From positions 310,001 to 374,000 of the forward strand of contig JAKMXF010000298.1 of the NCBI GenBank assembly GCA_024704765.1: a DNA stretch of 64,000 bases, given 5' to 3'. Positions 1 to 10,408 of this stretch are shown here, piece after piece. The position numbers were made by a program, and so were the translations under genes. How positions within the stretch are numbered: position 1 is the stretch's first letter; every line of letters begins with the position of its first letter. Source of the stretch: Oopsacas minuta (taxonomy: Eukaryota; Porifera; Hexactinellida; Lyssacinosida; Leucopsacidae). Below the pieces are notes generated by a model. That model made no database searches and was not told where the DNA came from. It saw nothing but the letters and a program-made list of their open reading frames with translations.

Positions 1-3000
1 CTTCTGTTGTTGCTAATTCAGGCCAGTAACGATAGCACTTGTTCTTACCTGCCATGATATTGTATTAATAAGGAAAGAGAATATTAAACTACCTGTACGT
101 AATACAATATCCCTTCAACTTCAACTTTTACATAATTATTTCCAAATAGACTCGATTACCCCTAACTGGCAGTTGAAACGAAAGTTCTCGTGTGAATTTG
201 TTACTTTTGAGCTCTGAAAATGGTTTCTACGCACTAAATTACTGCTGATAATACGAAGTTCTTAAGAAACGATATACGTATAAACACGAGGTATAATTTC
301 AGGACTTAAATCAATTGAAACACAACTTACCTCCCTCTTTTAGTGACGTAAGCATTACAATAAGTGTACACCCCTGGTCCCAAACCATACACCAGAAATC
401 CTTGCAAGTGTGTTTCAGTGGCCCTTGTGTTACAACATAGAACTTCTTTTCTATAACACAAAACACTAAAAGTTACAATTTTTGGTGAATATTTACAAAT
501 AATATTCACCTTTAGCATTAATTGTTACTTCAACATGTGAAGCATTGATATAATCAGATTCTATAGTTAGCTGTACTCTTGTCTCGTCATAAGGTAAAAT
601 ATCCTTGTATCTATTCTTCTTAAAGTTATCTGGGTATCTAGCTGCTAGCGTACTCCTAGACGGGTTATTAGGTTGCTGGGGGATGGCAAGGAATGTGTCT
701 ATTGATGATCCATCTCTCAAGCATTGAGATATTAAATCGATTGACTGTGGTAACGTTAAAGAGGGCAGTCCTAGACAAAGTAGATAATAAGATAACTGTA
801 TAACAATGCATGAATCAGTTCCTTCAAAAATTTCATCACAAGTGACCATGGATGGAATTAGTGTATATATTTTATAAAATATTAGAAAATGTGAAATTAA
901 CATACTCTTAGGGGCTAAAGCAGAAGGAGTTTGATTACCAGCTGTTCTTGATACAGCCATCAGCTGTCCCTCACTAGCAGATCCACTATGTATATGTCTT
1001 GAACTGTCAGCTGATATCATATTTTGAGATTGATTGGGGAACTGAGCTTGTAGTAAACTGAGCATTTCAGTACTCTTACTTTTACGACGTCTGACTACCA
1101 GTTCTAAGCCATCCTGCTGGAGATCTTTACCAGACTTAATAAACTTTACCAATTGGTGATGAGAGAATATTTGTACTGAATGTCTATTGACCTAATTGAA
1201 GAATTGTACATATATGAAGTATCTTGAAATTATAATTATGTATGAAAAACTTGTAGCACTAAAATCCGGGAAATAAGTACATAATAAGACTATACTCACT
1301 CACCTGTACAAGTTCATCTCCCAGCTGTAAAGGTGTCGGGTAGGCTAGACTAGCTGGTGAATCAGGCATCACTTTAGAAACAATAACAGGTTCTTCCTGA
1401 TTACGCTCTTTCCCTTGTATATTGAAGCCGTATCTTCCTTCTGGGTCAGACCGTAGTATCAAACAGATCTCTTCTCTAGCTATACAGCACATTTTGTATT
1501 CAATACTTGTATAATAAAGTTTAATGAAAAATTATACAAAATTTTTTGATAATGAATTAGTTATGCAAGCTATTTATATTTCTAAAGCAAATTAATGAAT
1601 ATCCCAACTTTGATATTTTGTATTAGTTCTTACCTGCTAAATGTTAGTTAATTGTGGATCTATATGCATTCACCTCCCGTTATATGAAGCTCAAGGGGCT
1701 GCGATAATTATTTCGATATAGGCAGAGTTTGACGGTTTGCGACCATATTTGTACAATTTCAGACTTCGATATGAGTGGGTATATCGTTATATCCATATTC
1801 GATATTACGAGAATTGACTGAACGTAGATTCTTACAGATTATGTAGATCGTAAAAATACTCAAAAATATCGTAGAATTAGAAATATATTCACCTGGTACA
1901 GTTTGATAGCACTCAGAATCCATAGACAGATTTCTATCATGCATATACTGTAACAACTGATTCTCTGATTGAGGAATATTATTATACTCTTCTGGCTCAA
2001 AGTTAGCTTCTCTACTACTAGTACTGCTAACAGATGAAAGAGACAGAGATCTGGTAGCCATGGTGAATTGTGAGCCTATAACATAAGGTGTCATAATCGA
2101 ATCCATATGTTTTAATACACCTAGAATAGAAGCCTATCCAGATATACACATAAATATGTCACATGTAAAAATTTCTATACTAAATTAAATAATTCAAAAC
2201 AATTTGTTTCAGAAATTAGTTCATATAAAAAACGCAGAAAATGGCACTGAATATCAACGTGGAATATTATACAACTTCAGAGCACATATAAAATTGTATT
2301 GCGTAATATACCTTCTATTAATCCCTGATTAAAACTAGTTGAACTTTGAACTCCAGCAGTAACTATATTAGGAGTTGATGACTTTTTGACATAGGGAGGC
2401 TTCTTATACGAGGGAGGAGGATCTTTGTATCTAGGTACTGAGTAGTGATACAGCTCTGAGGTAGAGTTTGAGTATACTTTATTGATATCATTTGTTGGAT
2501 ACTGTAGCTGTAGTGTCCGAAATGAGTTTCTAACGGTAAGATACGTAAAATGAGTGGTTAGAATAACACATACGTATTTTGAATTATGAAGTAACTTACC
2601 CTGGTGGAGTTAGAGGAGTAAGTTGATGGGTCATAGACTCAGGTACGGTTGCCTTTATTGGCTTAGATACAACAGGAGCTTGTGATCTAGGTCGATTAGT
2701 TGCTATACCATGAGAAGTAGGCTTAGGTGTAAAGAAAGGGGTTAGGTTAAGCCCAGTGAACTCAGTTTTAGGAACACCTAAACTACCAGTCCGTATTCTC
2801 GTTGGAACAGGCGGAGGGAGATCGTTCATACTCTTTTTCTTAACAAAATTCATCTCTATAAATTACAAAATGAAATCGTTAAGAATGTCAAATTTTTGAA
2901 GTAAATACCTTTCTTTTTCATATCTTGTCCAAGTTTGTCTAAATCTTCATACTGATTAATGAATGGAGGCGTGATTGCCTGTGATGACGTCAGCATAGAA

Positions 3001-5356
3001 TTATGCGTTGCAATAGCATTATTTTGTGGAGGAGTAAGCGAGTCTCTATACAGAAAATCTAATAACGAAGTGTTCATATTTATCATCATAGAGTACCAGC
3101 TGTATATGTATTAAGATGATGTTATCATGGGTCACATTCAAAATGATTCTAATTCGCAGTAGTGAGGATTTTGAAGTCATATATTTTTGTATATGACTGA
3201 TTTGTATAAGTTCAGATACAGACAACTCTAGTTACATCAAAATACCTGCTGATATCGAAGTCTTAAATTGTATAAATATGACCCCAAAGTAACATAAATT
3301 CCACCGGTTATATCCAAGTTATTTATTACCGCCGTCCCCTGAGCTTCGATATGACAGGAGTTGACTGTATATAATATATACCTGTCAATTGCCTTGTCAA
3401 ATGAACCAGTTCTTGACCTTACGTCATCATTAGGCTGCTGCAGTTCAGAGTTAATCTCTTTTCTCAATGTATTATGTTCGTTCACGCTAGCAACGCTATC
3501 GGAATGCATAAAAGGAGGAGGATCAGGAGCACTGCGACGTATTCTAGGCGGAGAAGATGATAGTGACTTAGTGTTAGCTTCCGCGTATGGGAATATACTA
3601 TCATTAAACGGGGGACTAGTAATAGACATACAGAGATGACCTGCTAGATTACTAGAGGTAGATGGCGTATGTTTGAGTGGAATTGAGGGTGTTTGAAATG
3701 CAGGGTGAATAAGAGACCTCTCTCCCGTGAAGAAGGCGTGATAATCTCTGCATAGACACCAGAAATCTTTACAAATACGACCGTTTACAAGTTTAAACTC
3801 TAAATCCGTCTTTTTACCAGTTCTATGATGACGTGCTACAATTTTATATTTATTTCTTCGTGAAGATAATCGTATTATATTTCTCCAGGGGAAAACTTCA
3901 TGTAATATTCTCTTCTCGAATAAGCACACACCTATATGTGATACTGCTATTTGGATGGGGTAGCTAACTCTTCTGGCTGAACAGCAATTCATACCGTAGT
4001 ACTCCAATGCTAGAAAAGGTATAATATCGGTTCAAATGTTACGTAACGAAAGTTACCTGACCCCAAGATTGTCACATTCTGCATAATGTGGCCTTGGTAG
4101 CGTTACATAACGTTTGAACGACCGCTTACAGTGTTTCATTCAGACATTTTGGTGAGAGGGGGAAAACCAGAGTTTTGGCTATGAAGGATGGGTACTCATC
4201 ATCTAAAAGGGACACCTAGGATCCAAGGGGGACAAAATGCCCCCTTAAATCAACCCTGCCTTAACTACAGTCAACTCCCATCGGTTATAGGACATATATC
4301 GAACACGGATATATCGAAGTACCCATTTATATAGAAGTCTGAAATTATATAAGATAGTTCAAAATAGTCAAAGTAACATAATTTCACCGATTAACCGTTA
4401 TATCGTAATTTTCGCAAAAAAGTCCTAAGAATACTTTTAGCTAATATTTACATAAATTACACTTACTTGTTACGATAGAAAGAAATTCCTTTTCGGCTTG
4501 TCCAGCAGGCATACCGTATTTAGATTGATGTACAGCTGCTACAAAGCTAGAGAATGTATAGTCAGTGTCTTGAGTGAATCTAAACTGATGTACATAACCA
4601 TCTGTCATACGATAAGGATCATAGTCACCTAATTCAGCTTGTAGAGCTAATGCACACAGTTGCTTTAGAGTACTATCAGAACAAGGTAGTCTCCTATTGA
4701 GAGGAATATACGTGATAAGAGGGATTTGTGAATAATCGTTTTGTTCTCGATTCGCTGGAAGAAAAGTTACAAAAAATAGCTGAAAAACGATGGACAAAAT
4801 CTAAGTGTATTTGTAACTAAAGGAATTTGCTAAGCACATACATATAGATTCCACTCCCATTAAATCTAACTACGCGGGAACTGACGTATATATCTTAGCG
4901 TATACCCACATTTCGCACCATGATAATTCGTGGATTATCTCACATTCACTTTGAAAGTATACATTTCCTTTCATCATGGTGCGAATTGTCAGTATTCCCT
5001 CACTTAGTATATAGATCCAATTTGAGCTGTAGATAAAACAGATAACGTGTATATTCATGGTGACATCTATCAGGAGCTGGCGGGTAATACTTTACACGGA
5101 AATATAAATGTATACGTGTTTGTTTTGAAAAATTTGATAATTGTTTCTTCAAACTCTTCTCAGCTAATAACCATTTGAATTGAGTTTCTTGTTGATATTG
5201 TAAACCGAAATAAATATTCTCCTTCAATTCGATCTGATCGAATATATGTTGTAATAGATAATGCCCGGAGCAAGTTCGATCAACTTCATAGCACATTTCA
5301 GCTCCATCTAGAAACTGTACTTGACATAGCATGCCTGTTGGAAGAGGAGATTCCAT
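1..5356 (-). CDS. PTPN4: FERM-PDZ protein tyrosine phosphatase, PTPN3/PTPN4 type (C-terminus outside window)
   Basis: Non-receptor tyrosine phosphatase of the membrane-cytoskeleton interface. Eleven exons are phase-consistent on the minus strand: 5356-5004, 4693-4467, 4009-3382, 3045-2909, 2855-2600, 2529-2312, 2120-1893, 1479-1304, 1191-510, 450-331 and 48-1. The first two exons encode the FERM domain, with [23 protein letters not shown] and [10 protein letters not shown]. Exon 3 completes FERM ([11 protein letters not shown]) and adds the FERM-adjacent segment. A long Pro/Ser linker follows. The PDZ domain is split over exons 8 and 9 ([30 protein letters not shown]). The phosphatase domain begins [14 protein letters not shown] and runs through [14 protein letters not shown] to CYRYWPEL at the window edge, so the HCSAGxGRT loop is not visible. 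Domain order is diagnostic of the PTPN3/4 pair; which of the two is undecided. The Met at 5356 opens directly into FERM; a further 5' exon is possible. Introns hold several MITEs. Exon 9 may contain an unspliced-looking insert around 850-930. Confidence 0.93.
1665..1820. repeat. MITE family A copy in a PTPN intron
   Basis: Starts near CTCCCGTTATATGAAGCTCA and ends GAGAATTGACTG. It shares with the other copies the internal phrases GCTCAAGG, TTTGACGGTTTG and TTTGTACAATTTCAGACTTCG. Orientation is reversed relative to the copy at 3219-3367. Confidence 0.7.
3219..3367. repeat. MITE family A copy in a PTPN intron
   Basis: Degenerate left end CAGACAACTCTAGTTACATC and right end CTTCGATATGACAGGAGTTG followed by ACTG. 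The inner segment AAAGTAACATAAATTCCACC is shared with other copies. Its right end lies about 15 bases from the splice donor of the FERM-adjacent exon. Confidence 0.75.
4028..4124. repeat. Short inverted-repeat element
   Basis: Left end CGGTTCAAATGTTACGTAAC is roughly the reverse complement of the right end GTTACATAACGTTTGAACGA. A related sequence (CCGCTCAAATGTACGTAACG) occurs near 55482. Probably a small DNA-transposon derivative lying in PTPN intron 2. Confidence 0.5.
4268..4411. repeat. MITE family A, right end degraded
   Basis: The left end CAGTCAACTCCCATCGGTTA is followed by ATATCGAACACGG, AGAAGTCTGAAATTATA and AAAGTAACATAATTTCACCG. The right terminal repeat is not clear. Lies in PTPN intron 2. 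Confidence 0.7.
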
Positions 5357-5523
5357 ACTATCAATTTCTCTAGATTTATATATGAATATAGCCTATAATT
5401 AATATATTATGATACTTACAAGTACATGATTGTATAAGGAATATAATGCATGGTATTCAAACTGAATATATTCATGAACAATAGATCCTAATATGAAATC
5501 TTCCCAGCTGTTTAGTCGAACAC

Positions 5524-6228
5524 TCATAACATACAGGCTTTGAGAAATCGGTTAGTTTTCAATTCTGATGAGCTCTTTATTTTCGACAGGGCTACTTCTA
5601 ATGAAACGGGGTTGAAGAGTTGGGTAGGCTCTTTGAATATAGAACATTGATCAAATATAATTTCATCAATAGCAACCTTTGTTTGTATTGCTATTCTAAT
5701 TGCAGGGATTTGTACAGGGAAACCGCATACTATAAGTGTATTTATTTGTAATGCATTATCTGCTATGAGATTGTGTTTATGTATTTGTCGTAGTGCTGCC
5801 CGTATGGATAAGAATATATTCATTCTATTTTTATTAGAAGGATCTGCTCTATGTGTAGGGGTGTAGATAAAGTATCGATTTGTAGGGAATGAAAGGAGGA
5901 GAGATTCGCCCACTAACAATTCTCCATTATATTTATCTTGTATGCTTTTGGTTAGGCTTTGTTCAAGGTAATCTCCGTACAGCTGAATAGCCTTTGAATG
6001 TAGTTCATTTTCTGTTGATAAGAACCCAAAGCTATTGCCAGGTAGGATAAGAGCTGAGTTTGGAGATAATTCAAGTTTATTTGTCTCTATTTGTTGGTAT
6101 CTTATTAATTCTGAGTATCTAGAGTGAGAGAAAACTTCTTCACAATTTTGCAATAGTTCTGGGTTATCTGAATGGAAGTGTAGGGAGTTCAAACAAGAGG
6201 ATTTATCAGTTTCTGTTTCAGTAGCCAT
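5524..6228 (-). CDS. Macro-domain protein
   Basis: Intronless 234-residue protein. The central part resembles the stand-alone macro (ADP-ribose-binding) fold: LILPGNSFGFLS (about 60-71), then YFIYTPTHR (about 118-126), NIFLSIRAALRQIHKHN (about 138-154) and LIVCGFPVQIPAIRIAIQ (about 164-181). These are the strand-helix pattern and the family's phosphate-loop region, although the loop (CGFPVQIP) lacks the usual glycine-rich GTG, so ADP-ribose hydrolysis is uncertain. The stop codon overlaps the ATG of a short downstream reading frame (ATGA). It lies head-to-tail with the phosphatase gene, separated by about 170 bases. Closest known relatives are uncharacterised macro-domain proteins. Function beyond ADP-ribose binding is inference. 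Confidence 0.7.
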   Translation of the reverse strand: MATETETDKSSCLNSLHFHSDNPELLQNCEEVFSHSRYSELIRYQQIETNKLELSPNSALILPGNSFGFLSTENELHSKAIQLYGDYLEQSLTKSIQDKYNGELLVGESLLLSFPTNRYFIYTPTHRADPSNKNRMNIFLSIRAALRQIHKHNLIADNALQINTLIVCGFPVQIPAIRIAIQTKVAIDEIIFDQCSIFKEPTQLFNPVSLEVALSKIKSSSELKTNRFLKACML

Positions 6229-6333
6229 TTGAATACGTATTTAGAGAATAATTTTGAATTACGATTTATTCAAATAGGGGATAGCTAGGTAACTGATAAA
6301 ATGCCTGAGGAAGTGTGTAATGTATAGTTAGCA

Positions 6334-6489
6334 CAGTCATATCCCGTTATATCGAACACGGATAATTTACTTATATCGCGGTCTGATATTATACAAAAAT
6401 GGTCTCATACCGTCAAAGTAACATATTTTATCGGTAATTGAAGTAATTATAATTACCCATTGAGTTTCGATATAACAGGAAGTTGACTG
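6334..6489. repeat. MITE family A
   Basis: Ends CAGTCATATCCCGTTATATC and CGATATAACAGGAAGTTGAC plus TG. Contains ACCGTCAAAGTAACATA. Sits in the intergenic space 6229-7175, in which I see no supported gene. Confidence 0.8.
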
Positions 6490-7175
6490 TATCTCGTTAT
6501 TAACCGCATGGTATTTGAAATAAATATACACATAGATCTGTGTTGCAATTTATAAGAGAGTTACTTTCACAACTGACAAGGGTGTAGATCCATAAAAAAG
6601 AGGAGGACTAACCCCAAAAGTGGTGGGAAACGCCCCCAATACACCCATAATCCCGCGATTTATGCCGATGCAAATCTGCCAAGTATCCAGTTGCAACTTT
6701 GCGCTGGCATCATTTTTGGCACAAGTCACGATTTGGGGCAATATCTTGACTGAGTATCAATTCTCTCGCAAAATTCATTAAAGTCCTTATACGGAGTTAC
6801 GTGCTAATCGTATTAATAATGAATATTACGTCCAAACTCCGTAATCAATTAATTTTCTTAAATAATTATCATGATACTAATCTATAATTAATTTCCAGTT
6901 AAATGCTGAATGTATTACTTTTGTAATGCTGAAGAAACTTTCAATATACGCTACTCTGTGTTCATTAAAACAGCCATATAAGCAAATATAATGGCAACAG
7001 AACTAATTCTACGTAAGCTAAAGTTGGCTAAACAATTCGTCAAAATGTAATGATCAAAATTATTAATTAAATCAGCTCCCAGTACAAAGTAATAATTGTT
7101 TAGGTTATGAAAATTTATTCCAGATAAGGACAAAAATTGACATTTATTACAAATATTATTCATTACGTATTTAAT

Positions 7176-9512
7176 TCATGTAGGTGCAAATGAGAAACTT
7201 GCTGGGACAGCTGATAGCTGACAGTAGCTTTTCTTTCCACGAGTAACATCCTCAGGAGGTGAAGTTAGGCGAGCGAGGGTGACTCCATTGAAGTTTCCAT
7301 TCTTATTGAAATGGAAATGGTGACAACAATCTTTGCTGAGGAAAATAAGTCTATCTTCTGTATTAGCTATTACTGGCATATAGCGTGTACGAAAATGTCT
7401 TACTTTATGTGGGATGAGCAGAACCGTATCTCCAGTTTTGAAGTTATCAACTGATACGAATCCAGAAAGGGATTCTTGTGCATCTATATCAGAGAGAGAA
7501 GATGAACTAATTCCATCACTGAGTGGAAATGAGGGCGTAGGAGTACGTGCACTAGGGTATGGCATTAGGAAGTTCTGTGGTGTAGCAAGGTTAACGATTA
7601 GCTCTCTTGAATCACGGAGAAGTCTATGTATTTGTAATGTGTACTTTGAGCGGATATCAAGTAGCAGGTGGGAGAAATTAGCTATTATAGTCTGTAGCTG
7701 TAGTGAAGACGTGTATACTGCCTGCAAAGATAGTGCGTATTTTGCTGAACGCTGAGCGCGCTCAGTTCTTAGCTTTTCAAGGTTATTTTCTAACAAATGA
7801 ATTTGCGAATCTTTCGGTTTAGATTCGGGGCTGCTAGAGAGGACGCTGATGCAAGCTTCCAAATCATTTAAACTGGATAATGGCGAGTGCGAAAACTTTG
7901 AAGATGACAAATGTGAAATTAGCTCAATTGCTTTATGTTGTTGGAAGGAAACATCTGCAGTTAACTTAGTCTGTATTTCTGACAAATATTTCGTGATTTC
8001 CTGCAGTTTCTCTTGCCCAGGAATATTCGTAGCAAGTACAAAATCAAAGTTGAGGCTATCAAGTTCAAGCGTTGTGTTTATCGTATCTATTTTAGCATCT
8101 GCAGCCGCTTTCTCTAATGATAACTGTGAATCTATATCTTGGTAATGAGCAATGAACTGATTGCAGTAAGAGAAAAGAATCATGACAGCAGTATTATGGT
8201 ATTCCTCGCTTTTTTGCAATATGTTATATGTCGTGATACAATTACGAGCTAATTCACCTTTACTCATTGAACCAGTCCCTGATTCAAGTTTTAATAAAGA
8301 TGCAGGCACGGAGAGTGGTGAGAAGCGTGGTGTAGCAAATATAGAAGTATCGCAGAGTACAGCCATGTCAAGGGAAGATTGGATTGATTGGAAATGAGGG
8401 ATCATACTTTTGTTTTTGATGTTGATGCTAACAATTCCATCTTTTGATGGATACAATATTAGTAGATCTTCTTGTCGCACAGAAAAGAGTTGACTAGCTT
8501 TACAAGCAATTTCGTTCCAGGTCATAACTTCATCTTTCGCTACACGTGCTACTTCTTCAGTGTGTAGGAAGAAAAGGGACATTTTGGGGATTTCGAAGTC
8601 TTCAGCTTGTTCTACGAGTGCATCAATACCGATACGTTTCAGAGGATCAACTTTCAAAAGTTGTATTATTAAAACTTCAATTTGCTGAAGAAAAGATTGA
8701 GAGAAGAAATGACTAATTTTGTTGGGAAGTTTACGAATGTAGTTAACTTTATCGAATTTAATTTCAAATGCAAGAGCATCTTCCTTCTTAGAAATAAGCC
8801 CATGAATTCTCTTCACATCAGCAGCAAATCCGTATTCCCCAACAATAGCAAAATACAGTAGAGCTCCGATACTCCAAAGATCTACCAAATCATTGTATGT
8901 TCTTCCTGGCTCTATGAGGCATTGCAAAGCTTCTGGGGCCATAAAGGCTGGACTACCTGCGAGTGATACAAGAGGCATGCTATGATCCCAGTAACGAGCA
9001 TACCCAAAATCGGCTAGCTTAATGTCGAACGTTTTCTTTTTAGGGTCAATCCATTTTATAAGCACGTTCTGAGGTTTTATATCTCTATGCACGATATCGT
9101 GTTGATGCAGGAAAGACACACCCTGTGCAACTTGTGAAAGGAAACGAATCAACATTTGCTCTGAAGGATCATTTGCTTTTCTGTATACTGCAAAATCGTC
9201 ATCACAAAGTTCCATCACAAGGATAATCTCAGCTCGAGTTTCCTCTACAGCGAATAGCTTCACTATATAAGCACAAGTCCCAACATTTTGCAAAATATCA
9301 ATTTCTCTTCCCAGAATACGCTGGCTTTTCTCGTTCTTTAGTATGCGACTTCTGGCAATACATTTTACAGCAACTGCGTATTTCTCTCTAACGTGGTGAC
9401 CCTTGTAAACATTCGCGAATGTTCCTGAACCTATTCTATCACCGGAATTTTCCGTCCACTTAAAATCTCCTGAAAAAGGGGAAATACCTTCAATATTAGT
9501 GATACCAGTCAT
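7176..9512 (-). CDS. TBK1/ULK-like kinase with ubiquitin-like region and C-terminal claw-like domain
   Basis: Intronless 778-residue protein. The N-terminal Ser/Thr kinase (about 20-305) has every catalytic landmark: glycine loop GSGTFANVYKG (28-38), Lys50, Glu70, VHRDIKPQN (141-149), DFG (168-170) and GSPAFMAPE (187-194). The DFGYARY and GSPxxMAPE segments are ULK-like, whereas IVKLFAVEE, YNDLVDLWSIG and the next domain are TBK1/IKK-like. Residues about 310-390 (SLFFLH, TWNEIACKASQLF, LLILYPSKDGI) resemble the ubiquitin-like domain that follows the kinase in TBK1. Residues 410-640 are helical or coiled-coil, followed by a Ser/Pro linker. The last about 90 residues (FKTGDTVLLIP, RLIFLSKDC, final SYCQLSAVP) resemble the claw domain that ends FIP200 (RB1CC1) and ATG11. 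Known claw domains bind autophagy receptors. A role in selective-autophagy initiation is inference. Divergent from the septin gene, about 900 bases away. Confidence 0.8.
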   Translation of the reverse strand: MTGITNIEGISPFSGDFKWTENSGDRIGSGTFANVYKGHHVREKYAVAVKCIARSRILKNEKSQRILGREIDILQNVGTCAYIVKLFAVEETRAEIILVMELCDDDFAVYRKANDPSEQMLIRFLSQVAQGVSFLHQHDIVHRDIKPQNVLIKWIDPKKKTFDIKLADFGYARYWDHSMPLVSLAGSPAFMAPEALQCLIEPGRTYNDLVDLWSIGALLYFAIVGEYGFAADVKRIHGLISKKEDALAFEIKFDKVNYIRKLPNKISHFFSQSFLQQIEVLIIQLLKVDPLKRIGIDALVEQAEDFEIPKMSLFFLHTEEVARVAKDEVMTWNEIACKASQLFSVRQEDLLILYPSKDGIVSINIKNKSMIPHFQSIQSSLDMAVLCDTSIFATPRFSPLSVPASLLKLESGTGSMSKGELARNCITTYNILQKSEEYHNTAVMILFSYCNQFIAHYQDIDSQLSLEKAAADAKIDTINTTLELDSLNFDFVLATNIPGQEKLQEITKYLSEIQTKLTADVSFQQHKAIELISHLSSSKFSHSPLSSLNDLEACISVLSSSPESKPKDSQIHLLENNLEKLRTERAQRSAKYALSLQAVYTSSLQLQTIIANFSHLLLDIRSKYTLQIHRLLRDSRELIVNLATPQNFLMPYPSARTPTPSFPLSDGISSSSLSDIDAQESLSGFVSVDNFKTGDTVLLIPHKVRHFRTRYMPVIANTEDRLIFLSKDCCHHFHFNKNGNFNGVTLARLTSPPEDVTRGKKSYCQLSAVPASFSFAPT

Positions 9513-10408
9513 TCAGTAGTTCAATTAATTTTTTAGTTAATTTAAAATACAAATATTTTTCTTTTATACTTGGAACTTAAAAATTTTTATGATTAATCAT
9601 GGCATTAATCAAAACTGCAACGCATTACATTCATCATTTCCAAAAATAACATGTAATCAAAGTCTAGGTAAACCAAAATAAACCTACAGTGTAGCTTATC
9701 CTTTATCTGACCTCAGTTGATGAAGAGATTTTCCGTAAAATGGATTGTAGTATATTACTTTCTATGAAAATATATTGAAAATGCTTTATTATCCACTTTT
9801 TCATAAAATACTCACGAAGAATGAATTTCAGATAAAGATACGTCTGCAGTGTACATGAATGCAATTTCATAATTAATAAACAGAAGACAATAAATCAAAA
9901 CAACACACTTAATAAAAAGATATTTAAAACACCATATATGTGTGGAATGAAACCCAATCACGATGTAAACTGAATGGCTGCAATTATGACGCCCGTCCGT
10001 TGGTGTTCGTTTTAATGAGGTTCCACTGTAACTAAGTATAGAAACGAATCGGTTTCATGTACCAACGTAATTTCTAGCTACCATAAAGATTGTAAACTGT
10101 CACGTATATTGTACAAAGGAAAGACAGTTGTCTTTGTACGATTGTATGCATGAGTAGAATCAAAGCAACTGAATAGGAAAACTTAATATTAACATGGTTG
10201 TAATAGTACTAGCATAATATGCAGGTTTATATGTAGTGGTGTCACAGGCTATCATATTTCTGTGGTGAATGTTTAATGTAGTTCTATGCCAAAGAATCAG
10301 TGGTTTAGCAATTTGTAGAATATTCATAAATGCTGATAAGCCCAATTGAACGTTTTGTTTCGTATAAAATAATAAGCCTATCTCGTAAAGACTATAATCT
10401 ACAAAGAA
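9513..10408. other. Divergent intergenic region, kinase/septin
   Basis: About 900 AT-rich bases between two divergently transcribed genes, so both promoters should lie here. I see no conserved element, RNA gene or credible coding region. Confidence 0.5.

Noticed and set aside
6550-7163. Two short minus-strand frames in the space before the kinase gene
   Set aside because: No recognisable motif, no plausible splice partners and AT-rich composition.
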